DNA of 64,000 bases from Dendrolimus kikuchii (GCA_019925095.2 CM034401.1:19376338-19440337); one strand, 5' to 3'. Counted from the first letter of the stretch, positions 11,400 through 21,833 are shown. The notes: generated by a model not told the origin, from the sequence alone. Numbers and translations are program-made.

Positions 11400-12059
11400 T
11401 TGTACCTACTAATGTTATTCGATTTCATTTCGCGCTAATTTGAAATCTAACACGAATTTCTGCCTTCTATTGAACAATTAGACACATTCTTGTGAGTCAT
11501 CCACCCGAGACTTGTATTTTTATTGGCCGTATGCATTAAATGTCTCGACAGACATGTAATTTCGCGAAACTGCACGCAGTCGTGTCGCTACCCTGGCGTA
11601 TGTAGAGTCCAAAATGGTGTCGAGGCGAATTTTGCAAGCACCCCGGTCGCCGAGTAGTTTCGCACTCGAAAGGAAAGCAATACAGTTTCGACATCACCTT
11701 GGTAATGACGAAGCTGGTGGAAAATATCAACGCGGACTTGACGTCACGCAAAATTCGTCTTAGAAATGTAATCGCAGCCGACGAGCGAATACAGTGCAAA
11801 CACGTCATTATCCTAAATCGCTTTGTTCTGACTGTACTCCGACCTTCGGCGCCGGGTGCCGTATTATCTAGATTTTTTTAGGATACTTTTTAATCGGCAG
11901 CGGCGAGTTTTTACGCTGAAAATATCCGACGGCGCGGACTGTAGTAGGCTCATAAGATTCATAGAGGAAAACGGCGCGCGTCTGCCGACGACGTCGAAAA
12001 ATATGCCAAAACCAGTTTGGACTGCTTTTGTTCAGATCTTTGGGAAGAGAGTTCGATGA
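11400..12059. promoter_or_regulatory. Moderately GC-rich, non-repetitive flank with CRE
   Basis: This block is clearly less AT-rich than its left neighbour, has many CpGs and no recognised repeat. It contains a perfect cAMP-response-element palindrome TGACGTCA at 11739-11746. It leads directly into the stronger GC island at 12.06 kb, so upstream regulatory DNA is a reasonable inference. The open frames here match nothing I know. Confidence 0.35.
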
Positions 12060-12900
12060 CCAATGCAGGCGTGTGCGTGTGCGATTTTAGGTGCGAGGGT
12101 GCGGCCGGCGGGGAGGAGGGTGCTGCGCCGGGGGGCGGTGCAGCCTGCAGCGGTCATCAACCGTGATTAATACGTGACTCACCGCCGCTCTTTGTCTCGC
12201 CCACAGCTCCTCTACTCACCTCCGGTGCTCCGCCTGCGCCGCGCCGCTCTCCTCGGTCCCAGGCTCGGCCCGTGGGCTGTGGCTGCGGCGGCGCGCCGCC
12301 ACGTGCTCCCTCACTTTACCACGTGTTCGTGTTCACCGGCGGGACGAGAACCGCCGACACGGTAAGTGTACTCCAACAAGCGCCTGGAACCATCATCACC
12401 AGAGCACCTGATGAAGTACAATGGGCGTGCGGCGGTCGGTACGGTGCTGCCTCTCGATTTTGATGCCAGTGAAGCAGCAGCGACGCGCGCTACTTCAGGT
12501 ACCTGACTCGGTGAGGACAGCCCTGGCGCCGGAGTAGCGCGCGCCGCCGCCGCCCGCTCCTATTAATAGCGTAGCGCGTGCCACCACACTAAGAAGCGTG
12601 CTTCTCGACCGGCGTTCGGGGCTCGACTGCACATCGTAGTCAGCGCCGCGGCCCCCGCGCGTCGCCAGACGTCAGCTGACCGCGGCTGCACCGGCCCTGA
12701 CATTGGCGGGCGCCCGCCGCGCGGGGGGCGAGGTCGCTGACCCCGCCCGCGGAAGCCTCCTCGCGAATCTGACGCCCCCGCCGCGGCCCCCTTCGGTGCC
12801 TCCTCGAGATCCCCCGCTGCGTACCGTGAGCCGACTGCCGAGCCTTGCAGCTCACTGCCTCGCAGTCATCGCACTGTCACATTCACCAACTTTTGGATGC
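12060..12900. promoter_or_regulatory. CpG island, putative promoter and first-exon region
   Basis: About 840 bp of very GC- and CpG-rich sequence stands alone in AT-rich DNA. It holds two E-boxes (CACGTG at about 12301 and 12320), a second CRE-like GACGTCAGCTGA near 12669 and TATTAATAG near 12563. Good splice-like motifs are present on both strands: plus CGCCCACAG (to 12206) and ACG|GTAAGT (12362); minus CCGGAG|GTGAGT (around 12216-12227) and GGCG|GTGAGT (around 12176). No protein family could be read, so the gene and its direction are unknown. Confidence 0.45.
12207..12361 (+). other. Candidate non-coding or 5'-UTR exon
   Basis: A 155-bp segment lies between a pyrimidine-rich acceptor (CTCTTTGTCTCGCCCACAG) and a consensus donor (G|GTAAGT). 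All three frames are open across it but none resembles a known domain, and composition alone keeps frames open in GC-rich DNA. Transcript evidence would be needed to accept it. Confidence 0.25.
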
Positions 12901-13972
12901 TGAATGATTTTAGCTCGACTGGGATACATTTGAGATCACATCAATGTTTTTGCACGAACATCCTGCCGAGCTAGTTTTCTTATTAGACGTTAGAGGCAGT
13001 CTTTTACACTCATCTGTGCGAAGTGAGAGTGAAGTGAGTTTAGCTGTCGGCAATCGTAACTATAACTACTGATATAGAATATACCTGTAGTTTAAAACAA
13101 AATATTCTCCATAGATACCGAATAATTTGAATCTACTCATTCGTACTTGACTAGTTGTTAAAACTGGTTTCTGTATCCATGGTCAAGAAATAGATTTGCA
13201 ATATAAAATCGTTTGTATTAAACATATCATCCAATAGAACAGGTTACATGCCTAACAAGTAGGATTGGAAAAAGTATGTTTACTTTTGTTATTGCTACTT
13301 GAAAAAGAAGAATTTCAAAAGTTTTAATTAACAGGGCGTCATAGAGTTAGTTCTACGAGTCAATTAAAATTGATTTTTCTTTTTTTTAATGACGCATTAG
13401 TACTCTAGAGCAGGTGTCTTCAAACCTTAAGCCCATACCAGTATGGATTTAAGGCTGGAAGCATTGAGATATGGAAGATTTTATATAAAAACTATTTTGG
13501 CCTTTACATCAAGTGAGTTTTTTTATTTTATTTATTTATTTACAATGTCATAATAGTATTTTAGTTCTAAGAGCCAAAACCAATTTTACATAAAATCTCA
13601 CTAGTGTTTATTATAAGATTTAGATGAGTGTCTTAATTTATTTTTCTAAACATTTTAAATCATGCAAAATCGTGGTATGAAAAGGTTCGTGATTCATTTA
13701 ACATTTCGCGAGCACATGTTACCTTTTCATACTAAGTCACAGGACAGACTGTAACACAGAACATTATGTTTAACTGTTTGACAATAAAGTTTAAAATTAC
13801 TTAGATCAAAGTTGTTTGACTTTCTATCTTGTCTAAGAATATTGTTTAGAGATATAAAACCTTTATATTGGTTTTAATATTTATGATAAGCGTAGTGATT
13901 ATATGCTCTTTATCTCAGTGTCTTTCATTGTCAACATTGCAATTTTCTGTTTTCACGTTTCTATATTTTATA

Positions 13973-14027
13973 CATACATACATACATAACTTCACGCCAG
14001 TTCCCTTGCGGGTTAGGCTCGAACATG
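13973..14027 (-). repeat. RTE-D 3' fragment, 55 bp, with 13-bp TSD
   Basis: Only the terminal TATG-repeat tail and TAACTTCACGCCAGTTCCCT (minus-sense 3' end) remain. It is flanked by TCTATATTTTATA at 13960-13972 and 14028-14040. Confidence 0.8.
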
Positions 14028-14156
14028 TCTATATTTTATAAACGTAACAAATCGTAAAATTTATTAAAATTTTGGCAGTACTGTTTATTTTTTGTACTCA
14101 AGTAAGCAAAAGTCGACTTTAAGGTGACAGACCTTTTGTGACATTTATTTATTACT

Positions 14157-14478
14157 AGCGGCCCCGGCAGAAGTTGTCCTGCTCTGAAAAAATAAAAATC
14201 TAGGACCCGATCCCAGCGCCACCTACCGGTTCCAATTGTGGATTTAAACCATCCGGGAACCCACTCAAACACACAAAAACAAAATCACCAAAATCGGTCC
14301 AGGTGCTCAGGAGGATTCTAGAACCCGATCTCAGCGCCACCTACCGGTTTTAACGGGATAAAAATTATCCTATGTCTGTCTCCTGGTTCTAAGCTACCTC
14401 CCCACCAATTTTCAGCGAAATCGGTACAGCCGTTCTTGAGTTATAAATAGTGTAACTAAAACGACTTTCTTTTATATA
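14157..14478 (+). repeat. Family H2 (Helitron-like) repeat
   Basis: This copy is uninterrupted through GGAGGATTCTAGAACCCGAT, where the 20.7-kb copy carries an insertion. It runs from ACTAGCGGCCCCGGCAGAAG to ACGACTTTCTTTTATATA. The mariner sits in its terminal AT stretch; TATAGAT resumes after 15757. Confidence 0.6.
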
Positions 14479-15755
14479 TTAGGTTGGGGAAAAAGTTTCT
14501 TCGCATTTTATATAAAAATTCAAAATGTTTTTTTATAAAGTTTATTTATATTTGACTAAAGTATGTAGGTGCCATTTTGTTGGATAAGTTTTTGCCATCT
14601 TGTAGGTATGGACGTGATCCCATTGCTATAAAAATTTTGGGGCTTCTGATCGAAAATCTGCGACATGTGTTTTGGCAGTCCGCTCGTGATGTTAACCTGA
14701 CCCTGCCTAAGGAATTCTGCACATACCGAAAAAGGTGAAAATCTGAAGGTCAGGACTATATGGCGGATGCATTAACACCTCCCAGCCATACTCTCGTAAT
14801 TTTTGCTGAGTGGCTAAAGATGTGTAAGGTCTAGCGTTATCATGGTGGAAAACCACACCCCTTCTGTTGATTAATTCCGGCCGCTTTCTCTCAACTTTTT
14901 GCTTTAATCTCATCAGTTGTTCGCAGTACAGTTCAGAATCGATGGTCCTGCCTGGCGGTAACAGCTCATAATGAATAATGCCCTTCCAATCCTACCATAC
15001 ACACAGCATCACCTTGTTGCGAGTTAACCCGGGTATCGCCATAGTCTGTGAAGCCTGACCGGCCTTTGATCACGATCTTTTTCGCACGTTCTTGTCGTAC
15101 GTGATCCACTTTTCATCACCAGTTATTAGCTTCTTCAAAAATGGTTCGGTTTCATTACGTCGTAATAAAGAATCACAAATGAGTACACGGTTCATTTAGG
15201 TTTTTTCAGTGAGCTCATGAGGCACCCAAATATCGAGCTTTTTTGTGTACCCGGCTTTTTTCAAATGCGTCAAAACCGTTTTGTGGTCAATTCCTAGTTC
15301 TCCAGCTACATCGTAGCTACTAATATGCCGATCTTGCTCCACGTTTTCAAAAATGGCATCAATTTTGTCCGTAACAGGGCGACCAGAGCGACGTGCATCT
15401 TTGATATCAAAATTTCCGGATTGAAAACGCTTAAGCCAAATTTGCGCTACTCTCACAGATACTGCATTAGGTCTATAAACATCACAAATTTTTTTCGCGG
15501 CTTGTGTTGCACTTTTACCTTTTTTGTAGTAAAATTTTAAAATGTATCGAATTTCTTCATTAGATTCACTCATTTTAACAATAAAAAAAACAAATGAAAA
15601 TCACACATTTTCCTAATTTGAATTTGGAATTGTCTTCTTTAAAATTTAAACTTTTTAATGATACCAAAATGAGCCAGATACAAATGGTAAAGCCAAAGAG
15701 ATCTTATTACAAGTTCATACATACTATATGCGAAAAGACTTTTTTCCCAACCTAT
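14479..15755 (-). mobile_element. mariner element, full length, inactive
   Basis: Inverted termini TTAGGTTGGGGAAAAAGTTT and, on the other strand, ATAGGTTGGGAAAAAAGTCT are each followed by TTCGCAT and bounded by TA (14477-14478, 15756-15757), the mariner target duplication. The length of 1277 bp is normal for mariner. It has inserted into the AT-rich end of a family H2 repeat. Confidence 0.93.
14556..15573 (-). pseudogene. mariner transposase, disrupted
   Basis: The frame starts MSESNEEIRYILKFYYKKGK at 15573, giving the N-terminal DNA-binding domain, then WVPHELTEK. In-frame stops follow: TAA after HELTEKT, TGA after KNVRKRS and TAG within the CVW-DWKG block. The first catalytic aspartate lies in TGDEKW and the second in HHDNARPY. 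After YSPDL a 7-nt deletion shifts the frame just before the third aspartate; the C-terminal end (RWQKLIQQNG) is recovered in another frame. Length corresponds to ~340 codons, as in the family. Three stops plus a frameshift make it dead. Subfamily not assigned. Confidence 0.92.
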
Positions 15756-15765
15756 TATATAGATA

Positions 15766-16395
15766 TTTGCATAGTTGTTCTTGTCATGTTTCTTTTTAAG
15801 GTTAATAATTAATTATGTTATGTACCCTCTTATTTCTAAACGATACAATCGGCCATTTTCTTAATTAAAAATATAACATAATTGGTATATTTTTATTTAT
15901 TCTGCGATTAGCGCCTGTTTTGTATAAAGTATTTCTTTATAATTTACGATAATTTTATGTGACAGTATTTCATCTCTAATATGATGCGGTAATTGTGTAG
16001 ATAATTGTAATTCAAAATCTCTCAATTGGAATATATACGGTATTCACTAAATTTTATTTTCATGTTGGCAGACGCGATAGATTTTTACTGTGTTCGATTT
16101 ATTTTATTACATGTACAACTTTAAATATAATATTTTATATAAAATATTATCTAAAATTTCCAGACAATAATGTATTAAATTCTTGTCATTCATAACCCTT
16201 TTAATTAAAATAGTTTATCAATGACTTGAATCCGCTGTCGGTTGTGCCAATTTGCTAAGTTTCTTATACTGTAAAATTGTTGGAGGGATGGCGAGGTGTT
16301 CTAAAAATGTTTGTGTAGAGTCAGTGTATGAAAGGCATTTAAACAGTAAGGTTCTCTGATTATAAGTATAGTGACCAGTTGCTGTTCTTTTATTA
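15766..16395. repeat. Family F repeat, copy 1
   Basis: About 630 bp homologous to 54466-55080 and 63252-64000 (shared blocks TTAGCGCCTGTTTTGTAT, CATGTTGGCAGACGCGATAG, GGAGGGATGGCGAGGTGTTC). No ORF common to the copies and no TIR recognised; the type is unknown. Confidence 0.75.
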
Positions 16396-16489
16396 CTTTT
16401 CATTTCTCGACTGTACAATAAAAAAAATATCGTTTTGGGCACGTTCCCAACCGACAGCGATTTAAAAAATACTTATAATAATATATAAG

Positions 16490-16810
16490 TAGTTTTTTAT
16501 GTGAAGCTGGCAAATAGGCAGACGGCCCACCTAATAGAAAGTGGTTTCCATCGCCTACAGACGTTTGCAACACCAGGGGCGTAGCCAACGCGTTGCCAGC
16601 CTTTAGAATGGAAAAAGGGGGATAGGATAGAAGGGATGGTATATAGGGAATGTGACAGATGGGTCAAACAGGAGGAATAGGATATACGGGATCGGATAAA
16701 TGGAGTAGGGGGAATACTAACCATTTCACACCGATATTCTGTGAGAACGTGGTATCACACCGATCAAGTCGGTTCTACGAGCTATAATAGTCAAGATAAT
16801 GAATCCAGCA
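16490..16810 (-). repeat. SINE B copy
   Basis: The plus strand starts TTTTTTATGTGAAGCTGGCA (reverse of an A-tailed 3' end), continues GCAGACGGCCCACCTAAT and GCCAACGCGTTGCCAGCCTT, and ends with the family 5' part GTGGTATCACACCGATCAAG. The 3' ~75 bp resembles SINE A while the body differs. Confidence 0.75.
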
Positions 16811-16840
16811 TCGCTCTACCACGTCAGAACTAATTTTTTA

Positions 16841-17162
16841 TTTTTTTTATTGCAGGAGTTCAGCAGACAGGCCGACGGTCCACTTGATGGAAAACGGTTA
16901 CTATCGCCTATGGACATTTGCAACACCAAAGCTGCTACAAATGCGCTGCTGCTCTCTTAAGGGAGACTAGAACCTGGTCACTAATGCCGGAACATAACTG
17001 AAGGTTGTTATGGCGACATTATTTATACCATTTAGACCAGGGGTGGTAGCCATCCAGTCGGGCAAATTACCTACCACCTGGCTGTGGGTTGTTTTGTCGC
17101 CTCTTACGACAGGCCGCCCGGCCGTAGGAAATTGTATTCTTTCTCCGTTCCTGCACGGATAA
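16841..17162 (-). repeat. SINE A, near full-length
   Basis: On the minus strand it runs from TTTATCCGTGCAGGAACGGA to GAACTCCTGCAATAAAAAAA. A-tail, ~320-bp length and lack of coding capacity suggest a SINE or other short retroposon, but no pol III A/B boxes are evident. Confidence 0.85.
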
Positions 17163-17427
17163 AGTTTATAATTTAGTTTTATTTTTTTAAGTTAGTTTTA
17201 ATCTATACTATAAAATTTAAAGTATACATTATTTGTTAGTAAGGAAAATTATCTGCACATTATACTTGTCATAATTAAGCTTTACCTATCAAGTAAATGA
17301 AACCGAGTTATCTGTGTTTTTTTTTATCCAACTTATGACAGCAACAATAACAATAATAAGACATTATCTGTCATGGACTGAATTAATGACACTAGCAGGC
17401 CGGAGTGTGGAGACCCCTGCTCTAGAG

Positions 17428-17790
17428 TTATCAAGGCCAAAAATAAAATTCCGGTTATTCGAAAATAATTCCGGGCATTCTTGTAACACATAATATTGAA
17501 ATTTTTATTTAAAAAACATTTTGGAGTTCATTAAAATACTTCTCTACTTCTCAGGTAAATAATTTAATTATTTTTCCTTCCACCCATTTTAATATTATAG
17601 AAAATTATTAGAGCTAGGCATGTTTGCTGAAGTGTTTCTTGCGCCGCTTCTTCTCTTCAAGCCATAACATGTTGCGAAGCGGTAGTAAATTAGATTAGGC
17701 TCCCATAGAGTATATAATAACCATAAACAAAATTAAAATTAAATAATTAACAAGTTGGCGGTAGGCTAAATAAAACTTTAACAATACTCG
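17428..17790. other. AT-rich interval, no gene seen
   Basis: Sequence right of the hAT target duplication. No exon or element recognised. Confidence 0.45.
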
Positions 17791-17794
17791 TTGA

Positions 17795-17890
17795 CACTTG
17801 ACATCTTTGTCTTCCGTGAAACGTTGGAAAAACCAAAATCAAATAAAATTACCGCGCTTAAAACCGTTAAAACGTAGTTTTACTATTTAT
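17795..17890 (+). repeat. Short repeat shared with 53860-53990
   Basis: Both blocks contain GAAACGTYGG, then AAATCAAATAAAATTACCRC, GCTTAAAACCGTTAAAACGT and AGTTTTA. It looks like the 3' end of a dispersed retroelement; the parent family is not identified. Confidence 0.6.
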
Positions 17891-17924
17891 TTTTATTTTA
17901 TTTTAATCATTAATTAGAGATAAG

Positions 17925-18065
17925 ACTTTATTGCACACCAAAATATAGAATTACAAAATCAGATCATATATTTACAATATTTTATAGACATTGCAATAGG
18001 CGGCCTTATCGCTCAAAGCGATCTTTTCAAAGAAATTTGAATCAGGCGATGTAGGTGGTGCAGGA
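17925..18065 (-). repeat. LINE C 3'-UTR-type repeat
   Basis: Minus-strand reading gives GATCGCTTTGAGCGATAAGG, CCGCCTATTGCAATG and a terminal GGTGTGCAATAAAGTC, the LINE C 3' signature. Confidence 0.7.
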
Positions 18066-18174
18066 AAAAGGTAATAATAATAATTATCCCGCAGGGGGGC
18101 TTTGTTGCGAAGCCTTAGGTGAGTAGCGACACCTCGTACCTGACTCCGGGGGCCAAGGTAAGGCCCCCGCTTCC

Positions 18175-18927
18175 GTGCTTGCCTTAACCAGCCGGCACGG
18201 AGTGGAGATCGCTAGAGCTAAGACTCAAGCTCCAGGGGTGGAAGTGATAAATGGCATCACATCAGAAGTAGCTTCGGTGAACCTGCAGCAATACCTAAGC
18301 AATGCAACTAGACCAGATATTGCTAATGCGGTGAGTAAGCTAAGCCAAAAAGTCACGAATCCTGAAAAATCTGATTGGAAATCTGCAAAACGTATATTAC
18401 GTTACCTGAAAGGGACCATACAACGTAGTCTCGTATACAAGAAGACTAGTAATTGTATACAGGGTTTTTCGGACGCAGATTGGGGGAATTGTTTACTAGA
18501 TAGACGATCTTATTCGGGTTATGCATTCATTTTAGGTGGTGCGTGTATATCTTGGCAGTCTAGGAAACAACGTAGCGTGGCGACATCGACTTGTGAGGCA
18601 GAGTACGTCAGCCTGTCTGAAAGTATGAAGGAGGCAGTGTATCTAAATAGTCTGATGAAAGAAGTAGGGCTCATGAGGTATGCTCGAGTGATTGTTCATG
18701 CCGATAACCAAGGGGCTATGTTTCTAGCTCAAGACCCAATGTTTCATGCGCGCAGTAAGCATATTGATATTAGATATCACTACATTAGGGAGGTTTTAAG
18801 GGATATGAACGACATCGTGTTGAAACATGTGCCCACTGAATCCATGTTGGCAGACGTGCTTACTAAGCCATTAGCTAGTGTTAAACACTACAAGTGTTTA
18901 GATGGTTTAGGTATTAAGTTGTGTTAA
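18175..18927 (+). CDS. Ty1/copia polyprotein C-terminal fragment (end of RT plus RNase H)
   Basis: The 250-residue open frame begins inside unrelated-looking GC-rich sequence; recognisable copia homology starts near residue 43 with the RT end motif ATRPDIANAVSKLSQ. RNase H follows: SDADWG (D100, D102), SWQSRKQRSVATSTCEAEY (E141/E143), DNQGA (D177) and the copia-typical RSKHIDIRYHYIRE (about 193-206), ending with ADVLTKPL and a stop at the natural C-terminus. Gag, protease, integrase and most of RT are missing, so the element is 5' truncated. The surviving frame has no stop, which points to a fairly recent copy. A purine-rich tract and an LTR start follow at 18961-18976. Confidence 0.93.
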   Translation: MLALTSRHGVEIARAKTQAPGVEVINGITSEVASVNLQQYLSNATRPDIANAVSKLSQKVTNPEKSDWKSAKRILRYLKGTIQRSLVYKKTSNCIQGFSDADWGNCLLDRRSYSGYAFILGGACISWQSRKQRSVATSTCEAEYVSLSESMKEAVYLNSLMKEVGLMRYARVIVHADNQGAMFLAQDPMFHARSKHIDIRYHYIREVLRDMNDIVLKHVPTESMLADVLTKPLASVKHYKCLDGLGIKLC

Positions 18928-18975
18928 TTTGTCTTCTGGATATTTTATGTAATTAAATTAAAATTTATAGGGGCG

Positions 18976-19265
18976 TGATGGATATACAAACTTTTTGTAT
19001 ATCCATCACATTACTATATGGTGTAGACAGGGATCAGGTCGGTCAGTGTCACGCCACATTTACATTAAATTTGTCAAGGGGCCTCTACGTGTTTGCCTTC
19101 CCATGGCCCCACGCAAGCCCCCCATAAGTCCGGGCCATTTTTATGGCCCGTGGTCTTGAAAGACATACAGTATAATAATAATTAATTAGTTAGGTAGTTA
19201 GTTTTTAATTTAATTAATAATAAAAATTAATTAAATTAAAGACAAATTTGTTACTTTACTGACCG
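18976..19265 (+). repeat. Start of copia-type 3' LTR
   Basis: After the stop and a purine tract (TATAGGGGCG) the sequence TGATGGATATACAAA opens like a copia-class LTR beginning with TG. The first 15 bp form a perfect hairpin with 18994-19008 (3-nt loop). GGGCCATTTTTATGGCCC occurs further on. The 3' end of the LTR (CA and target duplication) was not located, so the right boundary is approximate. Confidence 0.6.
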
Positions 19266-19269
19266 TAAT

Positions 19270-19884
19270 AAAAAAAAATGGTTCGTTTTAGTATCAAGTT
19301 AAAAAAAGGAAGGTTTGTATTGAAATTCAGCGTTGTGTTGGATATATCCCGGCACAGCGATATGCTGAGTGCAAACCTTATTTGCTGAAAATGCGGTATA
19401 TAAATGCTCAAAACATACTTTTTTTTAATTATACCTAAGCAACGCTATTCACTATTTCTTGAAATCAACATTTCTTCCTTCTTACATTTGTTTCGAAAAT
19501 TAGGTACTAATCAATGGTAGTTTCGTTATACATATAAACTAATATGATTTTTTTAATAATAAAAAATGTTTACAGATGATTCAATTCCATTATTATCTAA
19601 TAGTGTCAAATAATTTTCACTTGTTGCTAATCGAGACTTAATATTTGCTCTGATAATGTCTGAAGTATTATTATAACGACCTAGAAAAACCCCGATAGTA
19701 ATTAGTGTTATAAGTATGCGAAATACATATTTGCAATGTATATTATTTTGCAAGCCCTCTTTGGTGGCACAAGCATGTTAATGCTACGACCCTCAAAAGA
19801 AGTAGCCACGTGTGAGTCGGATTTGCGAGTAGAAAGATAGAAAAATATTTCTAAAACAAGGTTCAAAAGTCTTATAAATATAAA
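19270..19884. other. AT-rich interval, no gene seen
   Basis: No exon recognised between the copia LTR region and the MITE at 19885. Confidence 0.45.
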
Positions 19885-20067
19885 CCGCGCGCAGGTTTGC
19901 CGATGACTACTTACTATTATTGTAGATACTTATGTAAAGTGTATATAATAATTAATTAAAATAATAAATTTATTGCAACAACTATTGATGTAACCTTTTT
20001 TGTCAACCCTACTGACTATTGACGCGTGACATCATGAGGCTATTGGCAAACCTTTTGCGCACGGGTA
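19885..20067. mobile_element. MITE, M1-related
   Basis: Termini ACCGCGCGCAGGTTTGCCGA and TTGGCAAACCTTTTGCGCACGG are inverted and resemble the M1 ends (GCGCAGAAGGTTTG). The AT-rich centre differs from the GC-rich centres at 4.1 and 7.9 kb, so this is a related but distinct subfamily. Confidence 0.6.
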
Positions 20068-20129
20068 ATACCTACATACTTACTGTAATTATTTACCTAT
20101 AATCTAACTACATACTTACATATAGGTAT

Positions 20130-20400
20130 ATTTGTGCCATTAGCTGTTGAAACGCATGGACCACGAGGTCCTGAGGCCATGAGCCTCTACAAAGATCTAT
20201 CAAAACGACTTATTGACTCTTCGGGTGATCAGAGGGCTGGTTCCTACCTCGGGTACGGCGATCCAGTGAGGTAACGTAGTGAGAACTTTCCTTCTTAGAA
20301 CCTTACACAATTACTTCGATGACGTAGGCTCAATATTCTACCTGTAGTCTTCAGGGATTATAGGTAGAATACAATATGAGTGAAGTTTCCTTCATTATAC
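20130..20400 (+). pseudogene. LINE E C-terminal relic
   Basis: Translation gives FVPLAVETHGPRGPEA, then LYKDLSKRLIDSSGDQRAG and SYLG, the C-terminal block of LINE E, followed by frame breaks and GSIFYL-like remnants. 5' truncated and inactive. Confidence 0.65.
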
Positions 20401-20640
20401 TAGTTTATAGTGAATAGTTCTGTTATGTTAGTTTTATTTTAAAAAATGTCAGATATAAAGTATAGACTAAACAAACAACACAAAGAAAATATACGTTATT
20501 TTTTCTTAGAAGTTTGTTTTGACGCCACATAGACGATTTAAGCAATTAAAAAGACAATTTTAATTATAGTAAAATGTTTTAATTAAGTAACTTGCAACGT
20601 TAGGTATTAGAGTAAAAATTACTTAAATTTTATTTTAAAC

Positions 20641-21157
20641 GGACCCGATCCCTGCGCTACCTACCGGTTCCAATTGTGGATTTAAACCATCCGGGGACTC
20701 ACTCTCTCAAACACACAAAAACAAAATCACCAAAATCAGTCCAAGTGATTAGGAGGATGATCCAATTCCAATCCTTCCATGATCAAATTGATCGTGTACT
20801 AGCAGAAGGTGATGTCAGGAGCCTTAAGAACAGACGAGCGTGCATGACAAGAGTTATGAATGTCAAAGAAGCAAGTGAAGTGTGTAAGAATAAGCCTAAA
20901 TGGCGCTCTGTCGGTCGTGTCTACCCCGCAAGGGAACTGGCGTGAAGTTATGTATGTATGTATGTATGTGATTAGGAGGATTCTAGAACCCAATCTCAGC
21001 GCCACCTATCGGTTCCAACGGGATAAAGAGTGTCCTCTGTCCGTCTCCTGGTTCTAAGCTACTTCCCCACCAATTTTCAGCCAAATCGGTACAGCCGTTC
21101 TTGAGTTATAAATAGTGTAACTAACACGACTTTCTTTTTTATATATATAGATAGAAT
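20641..21157 (+). repeat. Family H2 repeat, split by an RTE-D insertion
   Basis: Left part 20641-20758 and right part 20968-21157 align to the continuous copy at 14200-14478. The split lies within GATTAGGAGGAT. Confidence 0.7.
20759..20967 (+). repeat. RTE-D fragment with 14-bp TSD, nested in H2
   Basis: The fragment encodes the C-terminal DQIDRVLAEGDVRSLKNRR ... YPARELA-stop of RTE-D followed by a TATG tail. The duplication GTGATTAGGAGGAT occurs at 20745-20758 and 20968-20981. The uninterrupted H2 paralogue at 14.3 kb confirms the insertion site. Confidence 0.92.
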
Positions 21158-21445
21158 TGGATCTCTTAAGACAAAACTAAATACTTGATTTGCTCTAAAA
21201 AACTAATATCACTTATTGATCATCAAACACGCCCATAATAATAATCATCATAAATGTTCACATTTTTTATCACACATGACCATATTGTAATGATGTTATA
21301 CACGATGACGAAGTTTAATAAAAGATTGATCATCAGTTAATCCGATAAGATTAAGGTGATGACGGGTGACTAATTATCATGATTCTAGCTCATTTCTTAG
21401 TTGTATTTGACAAGCGTTATGTCATTTTTAAGGTTTTATTGAAAA

Positions 21446-21833
21446 CTAGCTGACCCGGCAAACTTCGTACCGCCTCAGAATCCATAAATAAAAAACGTTG
21501 ATTTCCGAACGACGGGACGAACATCAAACGTTCGATATTCAAAACCAAAAAAATGAAAAAAAAGTCTTCTCTTTTAAATGTAATTTGATTTCTGAACAAC
21601 TTTTAAATTGAATCGATTTCTAAACGACCGGACGAACATGAAATGTTTGATAGGTAGGAATAGTTTCTAAGGGAAAGCGAAATTGTTGTTTTTACTGTAT
21701 TCCAAGCATTTTTTTTCATATTCACTCACCTTTTAAACCTTCCCTGGACTTCCACAAATAATTCAAAATCAAAATTAGCTGAATCAGTCCAGCCGTTCTC
21801 AAGTTTTAGCTAGATTAGGTATATATAGCTATG
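21446..21833 (+). repeat. Family H1 repeat
   Basis: It starts CTAGCTGACCCGGCAAACTT and ends TTTTAGCTAGATTAGGTATA, homologous to 3065 and, inverted, to 5637. Confidence 0.7.

Larger units (their letters stand above)
13411..17419. mobile_element. hAT element with 8-bp target duplication, filled by later insertions
   Basis: The left end CAGGTGTCTTCAAACC and the right end GGAGTGTGGAGACCCCTG form hAT-style inverted termini. Each is directly bounded by CTCTAGAG (13403-13410 and 17420-17427), an 8-bp duplication as expected for hAT. No transposase frame remains. Within it lie an RTE-D fragment, a family H2 repeat, a mariner, family F, SINE B and SINE A, so most of the 4 kb arrived later. The duplication is itself a palindrome, so chance is slightly higher than for a random 8-mer. 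Confidence 0.7.

Noticed and set aside
10828..12859. Minus-strand frames in the LINE E relic and CpG island
   Set aside because: Antisense to LINE coding or kept open by GC composition; no domain similarity.
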